From the NCBI RefSeq assembly GCF_009380155.1, contig NZ_WHUV01000001.1, positions 620,001 through 684,000 of the forward strand: a DNA stretch of 64,000 nucleotides. The letters are read 5' to 3'. Both the position numbers and the translations under genes were made by a program. Under the pieces are notes generated by a model. The model worked only from the letters and a program-made list of their open reading frames with translations. It ran no database searches and had not been told where the DNA came from. Shown here in pieces: positions 48,937 through 57,096 of the stretch (position 1 is the first letter of the stretch; each line of letters opens with the position of its first letter). Source of the stretch: Pseudomonas piscis. Its GTDB lineage: Bacteria; Pseudomonadota; Gammaproteobacteria; Pseudomonadales; Pseudomonadaceae.

Positions 48937-49275
48937 TCAGCGGCGGGTCAGCGGCTGGGCGTTGAACTTCACTCCGGCCAGGCCATGGGCGATCAGGGCG
49001 CGGATGTTGCCGTGGTCGCTGCCTTGCGGGGTGGCCAGCACCGAGCGATAGTGCTCGCCGAATGCCAGCAATGCTTCGGCGTCGCTCAGGCCTTCCAGCA
49101 GGGCCAGGCCCAGGGTCTTGCACGAGCCTTCGTTCTGCCCGGCGGCGTTTTCCACGCCACCATTGTTGAACGCCTGGGGCTGGTAGTCATAACCGGCGGC
49201 GATGAACGCCAGGGTGTCGGCAAAGGCGTGTTCGCCGCTGTTGAGGCTGGCGCGCAGGGTGTTCAGGTCAGTCAT
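48937..49275 (-). CDS. HopJ family protein
   Basis: The 112-residue protein matches the HopJ type III effector family (FIAAGYDYQPQAFNNG; NAAGQNEGSCKTLGLALLEGLS). Despite the name, most members are chromosomal, conserved proteins of unknown function outside any type III locus, as here. It overlaps the DUF1244 gene by eight bases and is the last gene of the fol operon. Confidence 0.85.
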   Translation of the reverse strand: MTDLNTLRASLNSGEHAFADTLAFIAAGYDYQPQAFNNGGVENAAGQNEGSCKTLGLALLEGLSDAEALLAFGEHYRSVLATPQGSDHGNIRALIAHGLAGVKFNAQPLTRR

Positions 49276-49564
49276 GGGGTTTTCCTTTGGCGAACGCCGC
49301 TTGCTGCTCGGCGCTGGCTTCTTTCTGATAGAGATTCTTCCACTCGGCGTAGGGCATGCCATACACCACTTCACGGGCGTCATCGAGGCTGACCTCGATC
49401 TGGCGCTGGTCGGCTTCGGCCTTGTACCACTTGGACAGGCAGTTGCGGCAGAACCCGGCAAGGTTCATCAGGTCGATATTCTGCACGTCCTTGCGGTTGT
49501 CCAGGTGGGCCACCAGGCGGCGAAAGGCCGCCGCTTCCAGTTCCAGGCGTTGTTGTTCGGTCAT
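49268..49564 (-). CDS. DUF1244 family protein
   Basis: The 98-residue protein has the DUF1244 signature NIDLMNLAGFCRNCLSKWY with two close cysteines, and VVYGMPYAEWKNLYQ. Function unknown. It lies 62 bases after folX and overlaps the HopJ-like gene. The frame stays open upstream through folX and folE, but that part is out of frame with those real genes; the ATG at 49564 gives the family length. Confidence 0.88.
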   Translation of the reverse strand: MTEQQRLELEAAAFRRLVAHLDNRKDVQNIDLMNLAGFCRNCLSKWYKAEADQRQIEVSLDDAREVVYGMPYAEWKNLYQKEASAEQQAAFAKGKPHD

Positions 49565-49626
49565 GGGATTCTCCGAGGGGGGACAAGCTCCTGGGGGGAT
49601 ATGGAGCTTGTCGCTTGAGGCGGTGG

Positions 49627-50007
49627 TCAGGCTGGATCGCGACTTGCCGCTAACGTGATGGATACCGATTCGGCAAAGCGCAGGGCGTGGGGTTTGTCCA
49701 CTTCGACCTCGGCGTACTGCACCGAGGCGTTGCTCATCACCAGGTCCAGCAGTTCCTGGGTCAGGCGCTCCAGCAGGGCGAAGCGGTTGCCCTCGACGTG
49801 GGCGATGATGGCCTTGGTGATGGTGCGATAGTTCAGCGCGTGATCGATGTCGTTGTCGCGCACCGCATCTTGGGCGGGATACAGGATGGTCAGGTTGATC
49901 AGGACATCCTGCTTGTTGAGGATTTCTTCCTCGTTGATTCCGATGTAGGTCCGCAGGAGCAGGTCCTTGACTCGGATACGAGCCATTCCTGGCTGAAGTT
50001 GTGGCAT
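49627..50007 (-). CDS. folX: Dihydromonapterin/dihydroneopterin triphosphate epimerase FolX
   Basis: The 126-residue protein is of the FolB/FolX fold ([33 protein letters not shown]). Standing between folE and the DUF1244 gene, with folM in the same operon, it is FolX rather than the dihydroneopterin aldolase FolB. In Pseudomonas FolX and FolM make tetrahydromonapterin, cofactor of phenylalanine hydroxylase. GGAG seven bases upstream supports the ATG at 50007, directly after the folE stop. Confidence 0.9.
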   Translation of the reverse strand: MPQLQPGMARIRVKDLLLRTYIGINEEEILNKQDVLINLTILYPAQDAVRDNDIDHALNYRTITKAIIAHVEGNRFALLERLTQELLDLVMSNASVQYAEVEVDKPHALRFAESVSITLAASRDPA

Positions 50008-50568
50008 TTACTTGCTCCGTCCAATCAATTGCAGGAATTCCTGGCGAGTGGTGCTCGATTCGCGAAAGGCGCCGAGCATCACCGAGGTATGCATGGTGGA
50101 ATTCTGTTTCTCGACACCGCGCATCATCATGCACATGTGCTTGGCTTCGACCACCACGGCGACGCCGGCGGCCTGGGTCACGCTCTGCACTGCGTCGGCG
50201 ATCTGCCGGGTGAGATTTTCCTGGATCTGCAGGCGCCTGGCGAACATGTCGACGATGCGCGCGATCTTCGACAGCCCCAGCACCTTGCCCGTGGGAATAT
50301 AAGCCACATGGGCCTTGCCGATGAAGGGCAGCAGGTGATGTTCGCACAGGGAGTACAACTCGATGTCGGCCACTATCACCATCTCGTCGTTGTCGGAGGC
50401 GAACAGCGCGCCGTTGACGATTTCCTCCAGCGACTGCTCGTAGCCATGACACAGGTACTGCATGGCCTTGGCGGCACGCTTGGGCGTATCGAGCAGACCC
50501 TCGCGCTCGGGGTCTTCGCCGAGACCCTTGAGGATCTCGCGGTAGTGCTGGGGCAGGGAAAGGCTCAT
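50008..50568 (-). CDS. folE: GTP cyclohydrolase I FolE
   Basis: The 186-residue enzyme has the zinc and active-site motif [21 protein letters not shown] and the later TRQIADAVQ and [15 protein letters not shown] motifs. It converts GTP to dihydroneopterin triphosphate. With folX and folM it serves tetrahydromonapterin synthesis; another folE copy for folate may exist elsewhere. Confidence 0.95.
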   Translation of the reverse strand: MSLSLPQHYREILKGLGEDPEREGLLDTPKRAAKAMQYLCHGYEQSLEEIVNGALFASDNDEMVIVADIELYSLCEHHLLPFIGKAHVAYIPTGKVLGLSKIARIVDMFARRLQIQENLTRQIADAVQSVTQAAGVAVVVEAKHMCMMMRGVEKQNSTMHTSVMLGAFRESSTTRQEFLQLIGRSK

Positions 50569-50590
50569 GCAAGGTCCTCGCGGGGCCGGT

Positions 50591-51301
50591 CTATTTGACG
50601 TGCCGCCCGCCGTTGACGGTCAGGGTGGTGCCGGTGACATAGGGATTGTCCAACAGGTAGCGCAGGCTCTGGTAGATCACTTGCGCGCCGGGCTCGATGC
50701 CCAGTGCGGATTTGGCCAGGGTCTTGGCGCGGTACGCCGCGTCGTCGTCGGGATTGAACAATAGCAGGGCCGGTGCGATGCCGTTGACCTTGATTGTCGG
50801 GGCGTACTTGGCGGCGAAAGACAGGGTCAGGCTGTCCAGGCCGGCCTTGCTGGCGCAGTAGGCGATGTGCTTGGCGCTGCCCTTGCGGGTCACGTCGTCG
50901 CTGATGTGGATGATGTCCGCCGGGCTGCAGGCCTGCAGCAATTGGGCGCAGTGCAGGTTGATCAGGTAGGGCGCCAGCATGTGCACGCCGAACATCCGGG
51001 CGAAGGCCTCGGTTTCCTGGCCCGGGCTTTCCTCGAGCCATTCCGAGGCGTTGTGGATGATCGCCCGCAGGCTGTCGGTGTGGGCCTTGAGCTCGGTGAT
51101 CAGGGCCATGATCCCGGCCTCGCAGGACAGGTCGGCGAACAGCAGGGTCGCGCCCTGCTCACGCAGTGTTTCGAGCCCCGGGCGCTGGCTGCGGTAGGTG
51201 ACGATCAGCCGATGCCCGTCTTCGAGCAGGCGCAACGCGCAGTGCAGGCCGACACGCTGGCTGGCGCCGGTGATCAGGATCGGTGCGGAGGAAGCGTTCA
51301 T
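50591..51301 (-). CDS. folM: Dihydromonapterin reductase FolM
   Basis: The 236-residue short-chain dehydrogenase has the nucleotide motif [19 protein letters not shown], and [11 protein letters not shown] with the catalytic Tyr and Lys (about residues 150-154), ending in the NGGRHVK of the FolM group. It reduces dihydromonapterin. It heads the folM-folE-folX operon with a 22-base gap to folE. Confidence 0.92.
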   Translation of the reverse strand: MNASSAPILITGASQRVGLHCALRLLEDGHRLIVTYRSQRPGLETLREQGATLLFADLSCEAGIMALITELKAHTDSLRAIIHNASEWLEESPGQETEAFARMFGVHMLAPYLINLHCAQLLQACSPADIIHISDDVTRKGSAKHIAYCASKAGLDSLTLSFAAKYAPTIKVNGIAPALLLFNPDDDAAYRAKTLAKSALGIEPGAQVIYQSLRYLLDNPYVTGTTLTVNGGRHVK

Positions 51302-51419
51302 GGCGGGCTCGCGTCGGCGGGTAGGGCAGAACTATACCAGCGGGGGCGTCCGAGCGTGGGATGGATCGGCAGCAAGCCGGCACCGCTCCGTGGTAGGCGG
51401 TGGCCGGCTTGGGCGAGGC

Positions 51420-51989
51420 TCAGGAGTTCTGCGTCGAAGGCGCCACGGGCAGCCGGCGGGGCGGGGCGGCGTTGAGCCAGTTGGCCAGCAGCCGGGTGGA
51501 CAGCGGGATGAAGAAGTAGACCATCAGTGGAGTCAGGGCCAAGGTGCTGACGAACACCCGGGGCAACATGCCCAGGTCGTTGAGCAGCGGGCCGAGGACG
51601 AAGTTGAACAGCAGCGAGACCGGGAAGAACGCCAGCCAGATCGCCACGGCCTGCTTCCAGCGCGGCGGACGCTGTCCGGCGGCGCCGAACCAGCCATCGA
51701 TACCGCTGACCCGATGTTCCAGTGGATGGGCGAACAGATCGCTGCCCCGGGCCAGCCAGGCGGTACGCGAGGCGGAGTGTTCCCAGGTGTGCAGGGTCTG
51801 TTCGTCGGCGAAGCGGAAGATGATCTGGAATTCATCGTCGCCGGGCGGAGGGGCCAGGACGCCGGAGCCCAGGTAGCCGGGAAAGTCGGTGGCCAGTTGC
51901 TCGCCTTCGCGCAGCCAGGCGATCAGGTCCTGGTAGCGACCATCGGCAACGCGCCGGGCCACCATCAGGGTGACGGGTGAGGTAGACAT
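51420..51989 (-). CDS. Antibiotic biosynthesis monooxygenase-domain membrane protein
   Basis: The 189-residue protein has an N-terminal ABM-like ferredoxin fold (VTLMVARRVADGRYQDLIAWL; FQIIFRFADEQTLHTWEHS) and two C-terminal membrane helices (about residues 120-165). Such fusions are common, uncharacterised proteins. GGAG seven bases upstream favours the ATG at 51989 over the adjacent ATG at 51992. It is separate from the fol operon by 118 bases, and divergent from the MerR-type regulator. Confidence 0.8.
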   Translation of the reverse strand: MSTSPVTLMVARRVADGRYQDLIAWLREGEQLATDFPGYLGSGVLAPPPGDDEFQIIFRFADEQTLHTWEHSASRTAWLARGSDLFAHPLEHRVSGIDGWFGAAGQRPPRWKQAVAIWLAFFPVSLLFNFVLGPLLNDLGMLPRVFVSTLALTPLMVYFFIPLSTRLLANWLNAAPPRRLPVAPSTQNS

Positions 51990-52200
51990 CATGTATCTCC
52001 GTAAAACCAATACGCTGCCTGGGTAAGGCAGTCGTTGACGGGGCACCGGGGTGTCGGGCCGCACCTTGGACAAGCAAGGATTATTCCTGATTGGCACGGA
52101 TGTACCAATGACAGTGGTCGGATATTCCCGCCCTTGAAGCTTCGGCACCCTGGGAGAGTAGAATGACGGCCATTTTGTCCATCGGTGTTCTCTCCCCCAG

Positions 52201-53157
52201 ATGCCCGCCACCATTGCACCTTCCGTCACCCACCAGGCTCCGGACGCCCTCGCGCAGGACGAGCTGTTCCCGATCCGCGAGGTTTCCCGCCTGACCGGCA
52301 TCAATCCCGTGACCCTGCGGGCCTGGGAACGACGCTACGGTCTGATCCAGCCGACGCGCACCGAAAGTGGGCACAGGTTGTATTCCATGCACGATGTTGA
52401 GGCGGTGCGCGAGATCCTCGGCTGGATCGAGCGCGGCGTGGCGGTGAGCAAGGTCGGGCGGATCATGGCCAAGAACCGCGCCGTCCAGACCCAGCTCAAG
52501 GCTTCGGCCGACGATGGCCAGCAGGATGAATACGCCCAGTGGCGCGATCAGTTGAAGCTGGCGGTCAATACCTTCGATGAAGAGCAGTTGGAGCGGATCT
52601 ACGGCCAGGTGTTCTCCAGCTATGCCCTGCCGGTGGTGTTCCAGGACATCTTCCTGCCGTTCTGGAAGCAGCTGCTGCAGCAACGCGACACCTTCGGCCA
52701 TACCAGCGAATGGCTGTTCCTGGATGCTTTCCTGCGCTCGCGAATCAGCCAGCGCCTGTTGTTGCAGCGCACAGACTCGCAGCCGCTATTGCTCACCGCA
52801 TTCAACCAGCAATGCCGTGAGCTGGAGCTGCTGGTGGCGGCGCTGCTGCTGGGGCACGACCAGCTCGGCGTACAGGTGCTGGGGCCGGGAGTACCGCTGG
52901 AGGAATTGACCCTGGTCTGTGAAAAGCTCAAGCCCCAGGCCCTGGTGGTGTTCTCCAACCATGCGCCGACGGCCGAGCTGCCCAAGCGTCTCAAGCGCCT
53001 GGCGCTGACCCTGGATTGCCCACTGATGCTGGCCGGGGATGCCGCGGACCTGGCCCAGGACAGCCTGGCGGAGTCGCCAGTGGCCTGCCTGGGTGGAGAG
53101 GGGCGGTTGATGCAGCAGCGCCTGCGGCAATTCCTCGGCGGGCACCTGGATACCTGA
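52201..53157 (+). CDS. MerR/LitR (PplR)-type light-response regulator
   Basis: The 318-residue protein has an N-terminal MerR DNA-binding domain (residues 22-95, FPIREVSRLTGINPVTLRAWERRYG shown in part) and a C-terminal part shaped like the B12-binding region of CarH/LitR. The key B12 residues are replaced: the Glu-His pair of CarH is E170-W171 and the lower-ligand His is C205 (NQQCREL). It therefore fits the class II LitR (PplR) proteins of P. putida, which act with a short LOV protein instead of B12. A short LOV gene lies 0.7 kb downstream. It is probably a repressor relieved by blue light (inference). Confidence 0.85.
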   Translation: MPATIAPSVTHQAPDALAQDELFPIREVSRLTGINPVTLRAWERRYGLIQPTRTESGHRLYSMHDVEAVREILGWIERGVAVSKVGRIMAKNRAVQTQLKASADDGQQDEYAQWRDQLKLAVNTFDEEQLERIYGQVFSSYALPVVFQDIFLPFWKQLLQQRDTFGHTSEWLFLDAFLRSRISQRLLLQRTDSQPLLLTAFNQQCRELELLVAALLLGHDQLGVQVLGPGVPLEELTLVCEKLKPQALVVFSNHAPTAELPKRLKRLALTLDCPLMLAGDAADLAQDSLAESPVACLGGEGRLMQQRLRQFLGGHLDT

Positions 53158-53174
53158 CACCGCGCGCGGATGCC

Positions 53175-53780
53175 TCAGGCGTGCAGGGCGGGGTGGGAAT
53201 GGCGGTGTTGCTGGAGGATGAATTGGCGCAGGCGCTCGGTTTCCTCGGCATCGTCCTGCTCCAGGCGATAGGCGTAGAAACCCGCCTCGGTCTCGCGCTC
53301 GAAGTGCCCGCGCAGGGCGATCCGCTCATATCCCGAGGGGCTGAACCACTGGGCGAACTGCCTGGGCGGCCGGGTCTTGTTGCGGACCTCCAGCAGCACC
53401 CCCTTGAACGACACTTCCCGCACCCACAGGCGCCCGGGCTGGCCCTTGGCATTCTCCAGGGCCACCGGTTCTTCCAGGCCCAGGCGCCATGGCCGCACCA
53501 TGGGGCCGTCCTCGAAGATGCTCGGTACTCCCAGGCGCAGGTGCAAGGCGTGGAATTCGTCTTCGACCAGGTGCAGCGGGAAGGTCATCTGCTGATTGTC
53601 GAAATGCGCCTGGATGGTGACCTTCTCGTTGGCCGCCAGGCGTGTCAGCAAGTCACGGATCTGCGAGCCGCCGTTGACCAGCAGGCTGGATGTGGTGTCG
53701 CGCACATTAAGGTGCGGGTTGTGCTGGATGCTCCGGATGAAGTCCAGTTCATCCTGAGTGAGAAGGGCGTCGCGCTGCAT
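53175..53780 (-). CDS. Conserved protein, PilZ-like C terminus
   Basis: The 201-residue protein has no signal peptide or membrane helix. Its middle shows a YcgR-like arrangement: RPWRLGLEEPVAL, a degenerate form of the c-di-GMP RxxxR motif, then VREVSFKGVLLEV, where the usual D/N-x-S-x-x-G is ExSxxG. A PilZ-like beta barrel is therefore likely but c-di-GMP binding is uncertain. It lies between the LitR-type regulator and the LOV gene, on the same strand as the LOV gene with a 51-base gap, so LOV and this gene may share a transcript. Confidence 0.65.
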   Translation of the reverse strand: MQRDALLTQDELDFIRSIQHNPHLNVRDTTSSLLVNGGSQIRDLLTRLAANEKVTIQAHFDNQQMTFPLHLVEDEFHALHLRLGVPSIFEDGPMVRPWRLGLEEPVALENAKGQPGRLWVREVSFKGVLLEVRNKTRPPRQFAQWFSPSGYERIALRGHFERETEAGFYAYRLEQDDAEETERLRQFILQQHRHSHPALHA

Positions 53781-53831
53781 GATGTTGCTCGGAAGGTGGA
53801 AGACAAGTCAGCGGGGATACCCCTACGACCA

Positions 53832-54305
53832 CTAAACCTGCGACTTATTAGGGCCGTTGGTCGCCTTGAGGGCGGCCAGTTCAGCCCGGGCCTCGGCCAG
53901 TTGCTGCTCCACCTGCGAGAGGCGCTGCTGGGCCTTGACCTGTTCGGTGACGTCCTTTTGCACCCCGATGAAATAGTGCAGCCGGTCGCTGTCGTTGAAT
54001 ACCGGGGTGATCGACAGCTCGTTCCAGAAGTGGCTGCCGTCCTTGCGATAGTTGCGCAGCACCTCGCGGCACGGCCGGCCCTCCTTCAGGGCCTGGCGGA
54101 CCGCCTGCAAGCCTGGCTGGTCCCGATCGCCCGATTGCAGGAAACGGCAGTCCTGGTACAGCACTTCATCGGCGCTGTAGCCGGTCAGCCGCTCGAAGGC
54201 CGGATTCACATAGATCAGTATGGTGTCCTCGCCTTCCTGCTCGGCGACCACAATCCCGTCGTTGGAGGCGTTGATCATCCGTTGCAGCAAGTGGGCGTTG
54301 ATCAT
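53832..54305 (-). CDS. Short LOV blue-light photoreceptor
   Basis: The 157-residue protein is a single LOV/PAS domain with short flanking helices and no effector domain. The photoactive cysteine is C53 in YQDCRFLQ, the Pseudomonas form of GxNCRFLQ. NYRKDGSHFWNELSITPV and YFIGVQKDVTEQV are the other flavin-pocket strands, and a C-terminal coiled coil (about residues 120-147) should dimerise it. It closely resembles PpSB1-LOV of P. putida (recalled). The flavin-phosphate arginines R54, R61 and R70 are present, but position 66 is Leu, not Arg. It is upstream of the PilZ-like gene on the same strand. Confidence 0.92.
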   Translation of the reverse strand: MINAHLLQRMINASNDGIVVAEQEGEDTILIYVNPAFERLTGYSADEVLYQDCRFLQSGDRDQPGLQAVRQALKEGRPCREVLRNYRKDGSHFWNELSITPVFNDSDRLHYFIGVQKDVTEQVKAQQRLSQVEQQLAEARAELAALKATNGPNKSQV

Positions 54306-54459
54306 CCCGGAGTTCCGTCTTCGATCGGCAAGGGCTGGATTCTAAGGCATGCTGGCATTGTGTCTACAGCTGCTTTGCAGCCTGAGGGCGAGCGAAGACG
54401 GGATTTTACTCCGTAGCTGTTAATATCCCAGGCTTTTAGTCAGCTTCAGGATCAGATTG

Positions 54460-54915
54460 ATGAAAGTCGCCATCCTTTCCGGCACGGTGTACGGCACGGC
54501 TGAAGAAGTCGCCCAGCATGCCGCCAAACTCCTCGACGCCGCGGGCTTCCAGGCCTGGCACAACCCCCGTGCGACCCTGGCCGATGTCCAGGCGTTCGCG
54601 CCAGAGGCGTTCCTGGCCGTGACCTCGACCACCGGCATGGGCGAGTTGCCGGACAGCCTGCTGCCGCTGTACTCGAGCATTCGCGATCAACTACCGGCCG
54701 CCTGGCGCGGTTTGCCCGGGGCGGTGATCGGCCTGGGTGACTCCAGCTATGGCGATACCTTTTGCGGTGGCGGCGAGCAGATGCGCGAGCTGTTCGCCGA
54801 ACTGGGCGTACGCGAGGTGCTGCCGATGCTGCGCCTGGACGCCAGCGAGACCGTGACCCCGGAAACCGACGCCGAGCCTTGGCTGGCGGAGCTGGTCAGC
54901 GCACTGCGGGGCTGA
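54460..54915 (+). CDS. Flavodoxin (MioC-like)
   Basis: The 151-residue protein has the FMN-binding phosphate loop SGTVYGTAEEVA at residues 7-18, the STTGMGELPD loop and GLGDSSYGDTFCGGG. It resembles MioC-type short flavodoxins that donate electrons to flavin or radical enzymes; the partner is unknown. The ATG at 54460 is preferred over TTG at 54457. Its 3' end overlaps the convergent LysR gene by 20 bases. Confidence 0.9.
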   Translation: MKVAILSGTVYGTAEEVAQHAAKLLDAAGFQAWHNPRATLADVQAFAPEAFLAVTSTTGMGELPDSLLPLYSSIRDQLPAAWRGLPGAVIGLGDSSYGDTFCGGGEQMRELFAELGVREVLPMLRLDASETVTPETDAEPWLAELVSALRG

Positions 54916-55792
54916 CTGGCTGTTCCCGTAGCAGCGCCAGCCAGGCCTGTGCGGCCTTGGACAGGTAGGCCCCTTCGCGCCAGATGAAGGCAATGTCCCA
55001 GCGCAGGTACTCCGGAGCCTTCAGGGTCAGGCGTACCACGCCCGGGCGTACCAGGGCCCGGGCCACCACGCTGGGCAGCAGCACCACGCCCTGGCCCGCC
55101 GCCACCAGCGCCGCGAGGAAGTCCGCCTGGCCGCTGCGCCCACCTTCCCTGGGAGTGAACCCCAGCTGCTGGCAGGCCTGGAGCAGGCGGTCGTTGAGCA
55201 CGAAGCTGCGCTGGTACAGCAGGAACGGGGTATCGGCCAGCTCCTCCAGGCGCACCTTGGCATTCATCGCCAGCGGATGATCGGCGGGCAGCAGGGCATC
55301 CAGCGGCTCATCGCAGAACGGCTGGTAGGCGAAGGCCGGATCCTTGGGAGTCAGGCTGCCGCCCAGTTCCAGCTCGCCGCTGCGTACCGCCTGCTCGACG
55401 TTCAAGCTGCCGCCCTCGAGCAAATGCACCTGGATATTCGGATAGCGCCGCCGGTACTCGGCGAAGCGGCTGGCGAACAGCGTATCGCTGCCCAGCATCG
55501 GCAGGCCCAGGCGCAGCTCGCCCCGGGTCATGTGGCTCAGGTCGTCCAGTTCGCTGAGCAGTTCATTGCGCAGACGCAGCATGCCCTCGGCCCGTTGTAG
55601 CACCACGTTGCCAGCGGCGGTCAGGTGGATGTGCGAACCCTGGCGCTCCAGCAACGGCGTGCCCAGGCTCTGTTCCAGCTGGGCGACCTGCTTGCTCACC
55701 GCCGACTGGCTGATATGCAGGGTCTTGGCGGCCTGGGTGAAGCCGCCCTGGTGGATCACTTCGACGAAGCTGCGCAGTTGCTTGAAATCCAT
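54896..55792 (-). CDS. LysR-type regulator divergent from lrgAB (CidR-like)
   Basis: The 298-residue protein has the LysR winged helix (residues 1-60, MDFKQLRSFVEVIHQGGFTQ then LHISQSAVSKQVAQLEQSLG) and a periplasmic-binding-like effector domain. It is divergent from lrgA/lrgB with 98 bases between starts, and the dyad at 55800-55814 contains a T-N11-A LysR box. By analogy with CidR it likely activates the neighbouring pair; the effector is unknown. Confidence 0.92.
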   Translation of the reverse strand: MDFKQLRSFVEVIHQGGFTQAAKTLHISQSAVSKQVAQLEQSLGTPLLERQGSHIHLTAAGNVVLQRAEGMLRLRNELLSELDDLSHMTRGELRLGLPMLGSDTLFASRFAEYRRRYPNIQVHLLEGGSLNVEQAVRSGELELGGSLTPKDPAFAYQPFCDEPLDALLPADHPLAMNAKVRLEELADTPFLLYQRSFVLNDRLLQACQQLGFTPREGGRSGQADFLAALVAAGQGVVLLPSVVARALVRPGVVRLTLKAPEYLRWDIAFIWREGAYLSKAAQAWLALLREQPVSPAVR

Positions 55793-55799
55793 GGTGGTA

Positions 55800-55814
55800 A
55801 TTCCAGTTTGGAAT
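55800..55814. promoter_or_regulatory. LysR box (T-N11-A) upstream of the LysR gene
   Basis: ATTCCAGTTTGGAAT is a perfect 6-3-6 dyad containing T-N11-A (55801 to 55813), the LysR-family operator form. It starts eight bases before the LysR-gene start codon and 77 bases from the lrgA start, as expected for shared control of divergent genes. Confidence 0.55.
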
Positions 55815-55890
55815 GGCTTCCAGTCTAACAATTCGCTTCGGTGATGAAGGGGCTTTTCATAAAATAGGTCCCCGAGAGGACCGAACCACC

Positions 55891-56277
55891 ATGAACATTC
55901 CCACCTTGAAACGCTTGGGCCGCCTGCTTTGCGAGCTGGCGGTGCTGCTGGCCATCTATTTTCTCGGCTGCCAACTGGCTACCTGGCTGCCCTGGCCGAT
56001 TCCCGGCGGGGTCATCGGCCTGGCCATGCTGTTGCTGGCCTTTGCCCTGGGCTGGGTCAAGCCGGCAGCACTGCAATTGGGCGCTGGTCTCTTGATGGCC
56101 GAGATGCTGCTGTTCTTCATCCCGGCGCTGATGAGCCTGCTGGACTACGGCGGCCTGCTGCGCCAGGACGGCTGGCGGATCCTGCTGGTGATCGGCGTCA
56201 GCACCCTGCTGGTGATGCTGGTGACCGCGCTGACCGTGGAACTGGTGTGTCGCTGGAGGATGCGCCATGAAGCTTGA
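55891..56277 (+). CDS. CidA/LrgA family membrane protein
   Basis: The 128-residue protein has four hydrophobic helices and the CidA/LrgA pattern (LPWPIPGGVIGLAMLLLAF; LLFFIPALMSLLDYG). These holin-like proteins act with a LrgB partner in programmed lysis, or, as now shown in several bacteria, in pyruvate or small-acid transport. The ATG at 55891 follows a GAGAGGA-type ribosome site. It overlaps the lrgB gene by 11 bases. Confidence 0.9.
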   Translation: MNIPTLKRLGRLLCELAVLLAIYFLGCQLATWLPWPIPGGVIGLAMLLLAFALGWVKPAALQLGAGLLMAEMLLFFIPALMSLLDYGGLLRQDGWRILLVIGVSTLLVMLVTALTVELVCRWRMRHEA

Positions 56278-56953
56278 GGCGATGCCGATGTTCTGGCTGG
56301 CGCTGACCCTCGGCGCCTATCTGTTCAGCCGCTGGATCTACCGGCGCACCGGGCGCTACCTGTTGTCGCCGCTGATCCTGGTGCCGGCGCTGCTGCTGGC
56401 GGTCGCGGTGCCATTGCACACCGCCTACGCCGAATATGCCGCCAATACCCACTGGCTGATGCTGGTGCTGGGCCCGGTGACCGTGGCCTTCGCCATTCCC
56501 ATCTGGCAGCAGCGCCAGTTGCTGATGCGCCATTGGTCGGCACTGCTGCTGGGCATGCTGGCCGGTAGCGCGGCCTCCATCGGCAGCTCCTTCGGCCTGG
56601 CCCGGCTCTTGGCCCTGGACAGCTCGGTGACCCTGTCGCTGGTACCACGCTCGATCACCACTCCGTTCGCCATGCCCCTGGCCCACGACCTGGGTGGCGT
56701 GCCTGAGCTGACGGCGGTATTCGTGATGTTCACCGGGGTCTTCGGCGCCATGCTCGGCGGCGTGCTATTGCGTTGGCTGCCCCTGCGCAGCGCCCTGGCC
56801 CGGGGTGCGCTGTTCGGGGTCGGCGCCCATGGCGCCGGGGTCAGCCGGGCCCACGAAGTCGGGGGCGAGGAAGGCTCGGTAGCGGGGCTGGTGATGGTGC
56901 TCACCGGGCTGTTGAACCTGTTCGCCGCGCCTTTGCTGGCGTCGTTGCTTTGA
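56267..56953 (+). CDS. LrgB/CidB family membrane protein
   Basis: The 228-residue protein has multiple membrane helices and the LrgB signature (SVTLSLVPRSITTPFAMPLAHDLGG, shown in part; LFGVGAHGAGVSRAHEVG). It forms an operon with the LrgA-like gene upstream and presumably a two-part transporter or lysis regulator under the divergent LysR protein. Confidence 0.92.
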   Translation: MKLEAMPMFWLALTLGAYLFSRWIYRRTGRYLLSPLILVPALLLAVAVPLHTAYAEYAANTHWLMLVLGPVTVAFAIPIWQQRQLLMRHWSALLLGMLAGSAASIGSSFGLARLLALDSSVTLSLVPRSITTPFAMPLAHDLGGVPELTAVFVMFTGVFGAMLGGVLLRWLPLRSALARGALFGVGAHGAGVSRAHEVGGEEGSVAGLVMVLTGLLNLFAAPLLASLL

Positions 56954-57096
56954 CGTGAAGGCCCGGCGGCGCGGCTCGGCCGCCGGCTGACCCGCTCGGC
57001 CATCAAGCTGGCTGCCAAGGCGACTCCGTGGTGCGCCAGGGGTGTCTAGACTCCGAGGGTCCTCCTTCCAATAAAAGCCAACATGAGGTCCCAGCC

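Noticed and set aside
48937..49275. A type III secretion effector implied by the HopJ name
   Set aside because: No type III genes, hrp box or chaperone are nearby and the gene sits in a metabolic operon; the name reflects family history only.
49565..50572. An N-terminal extension of the DUF1244 frame through folX and folE
   Set aside because: The frame is only open by chance; it is out of frame with FolX and FolE, and the ATG at 49564 gives the family length.
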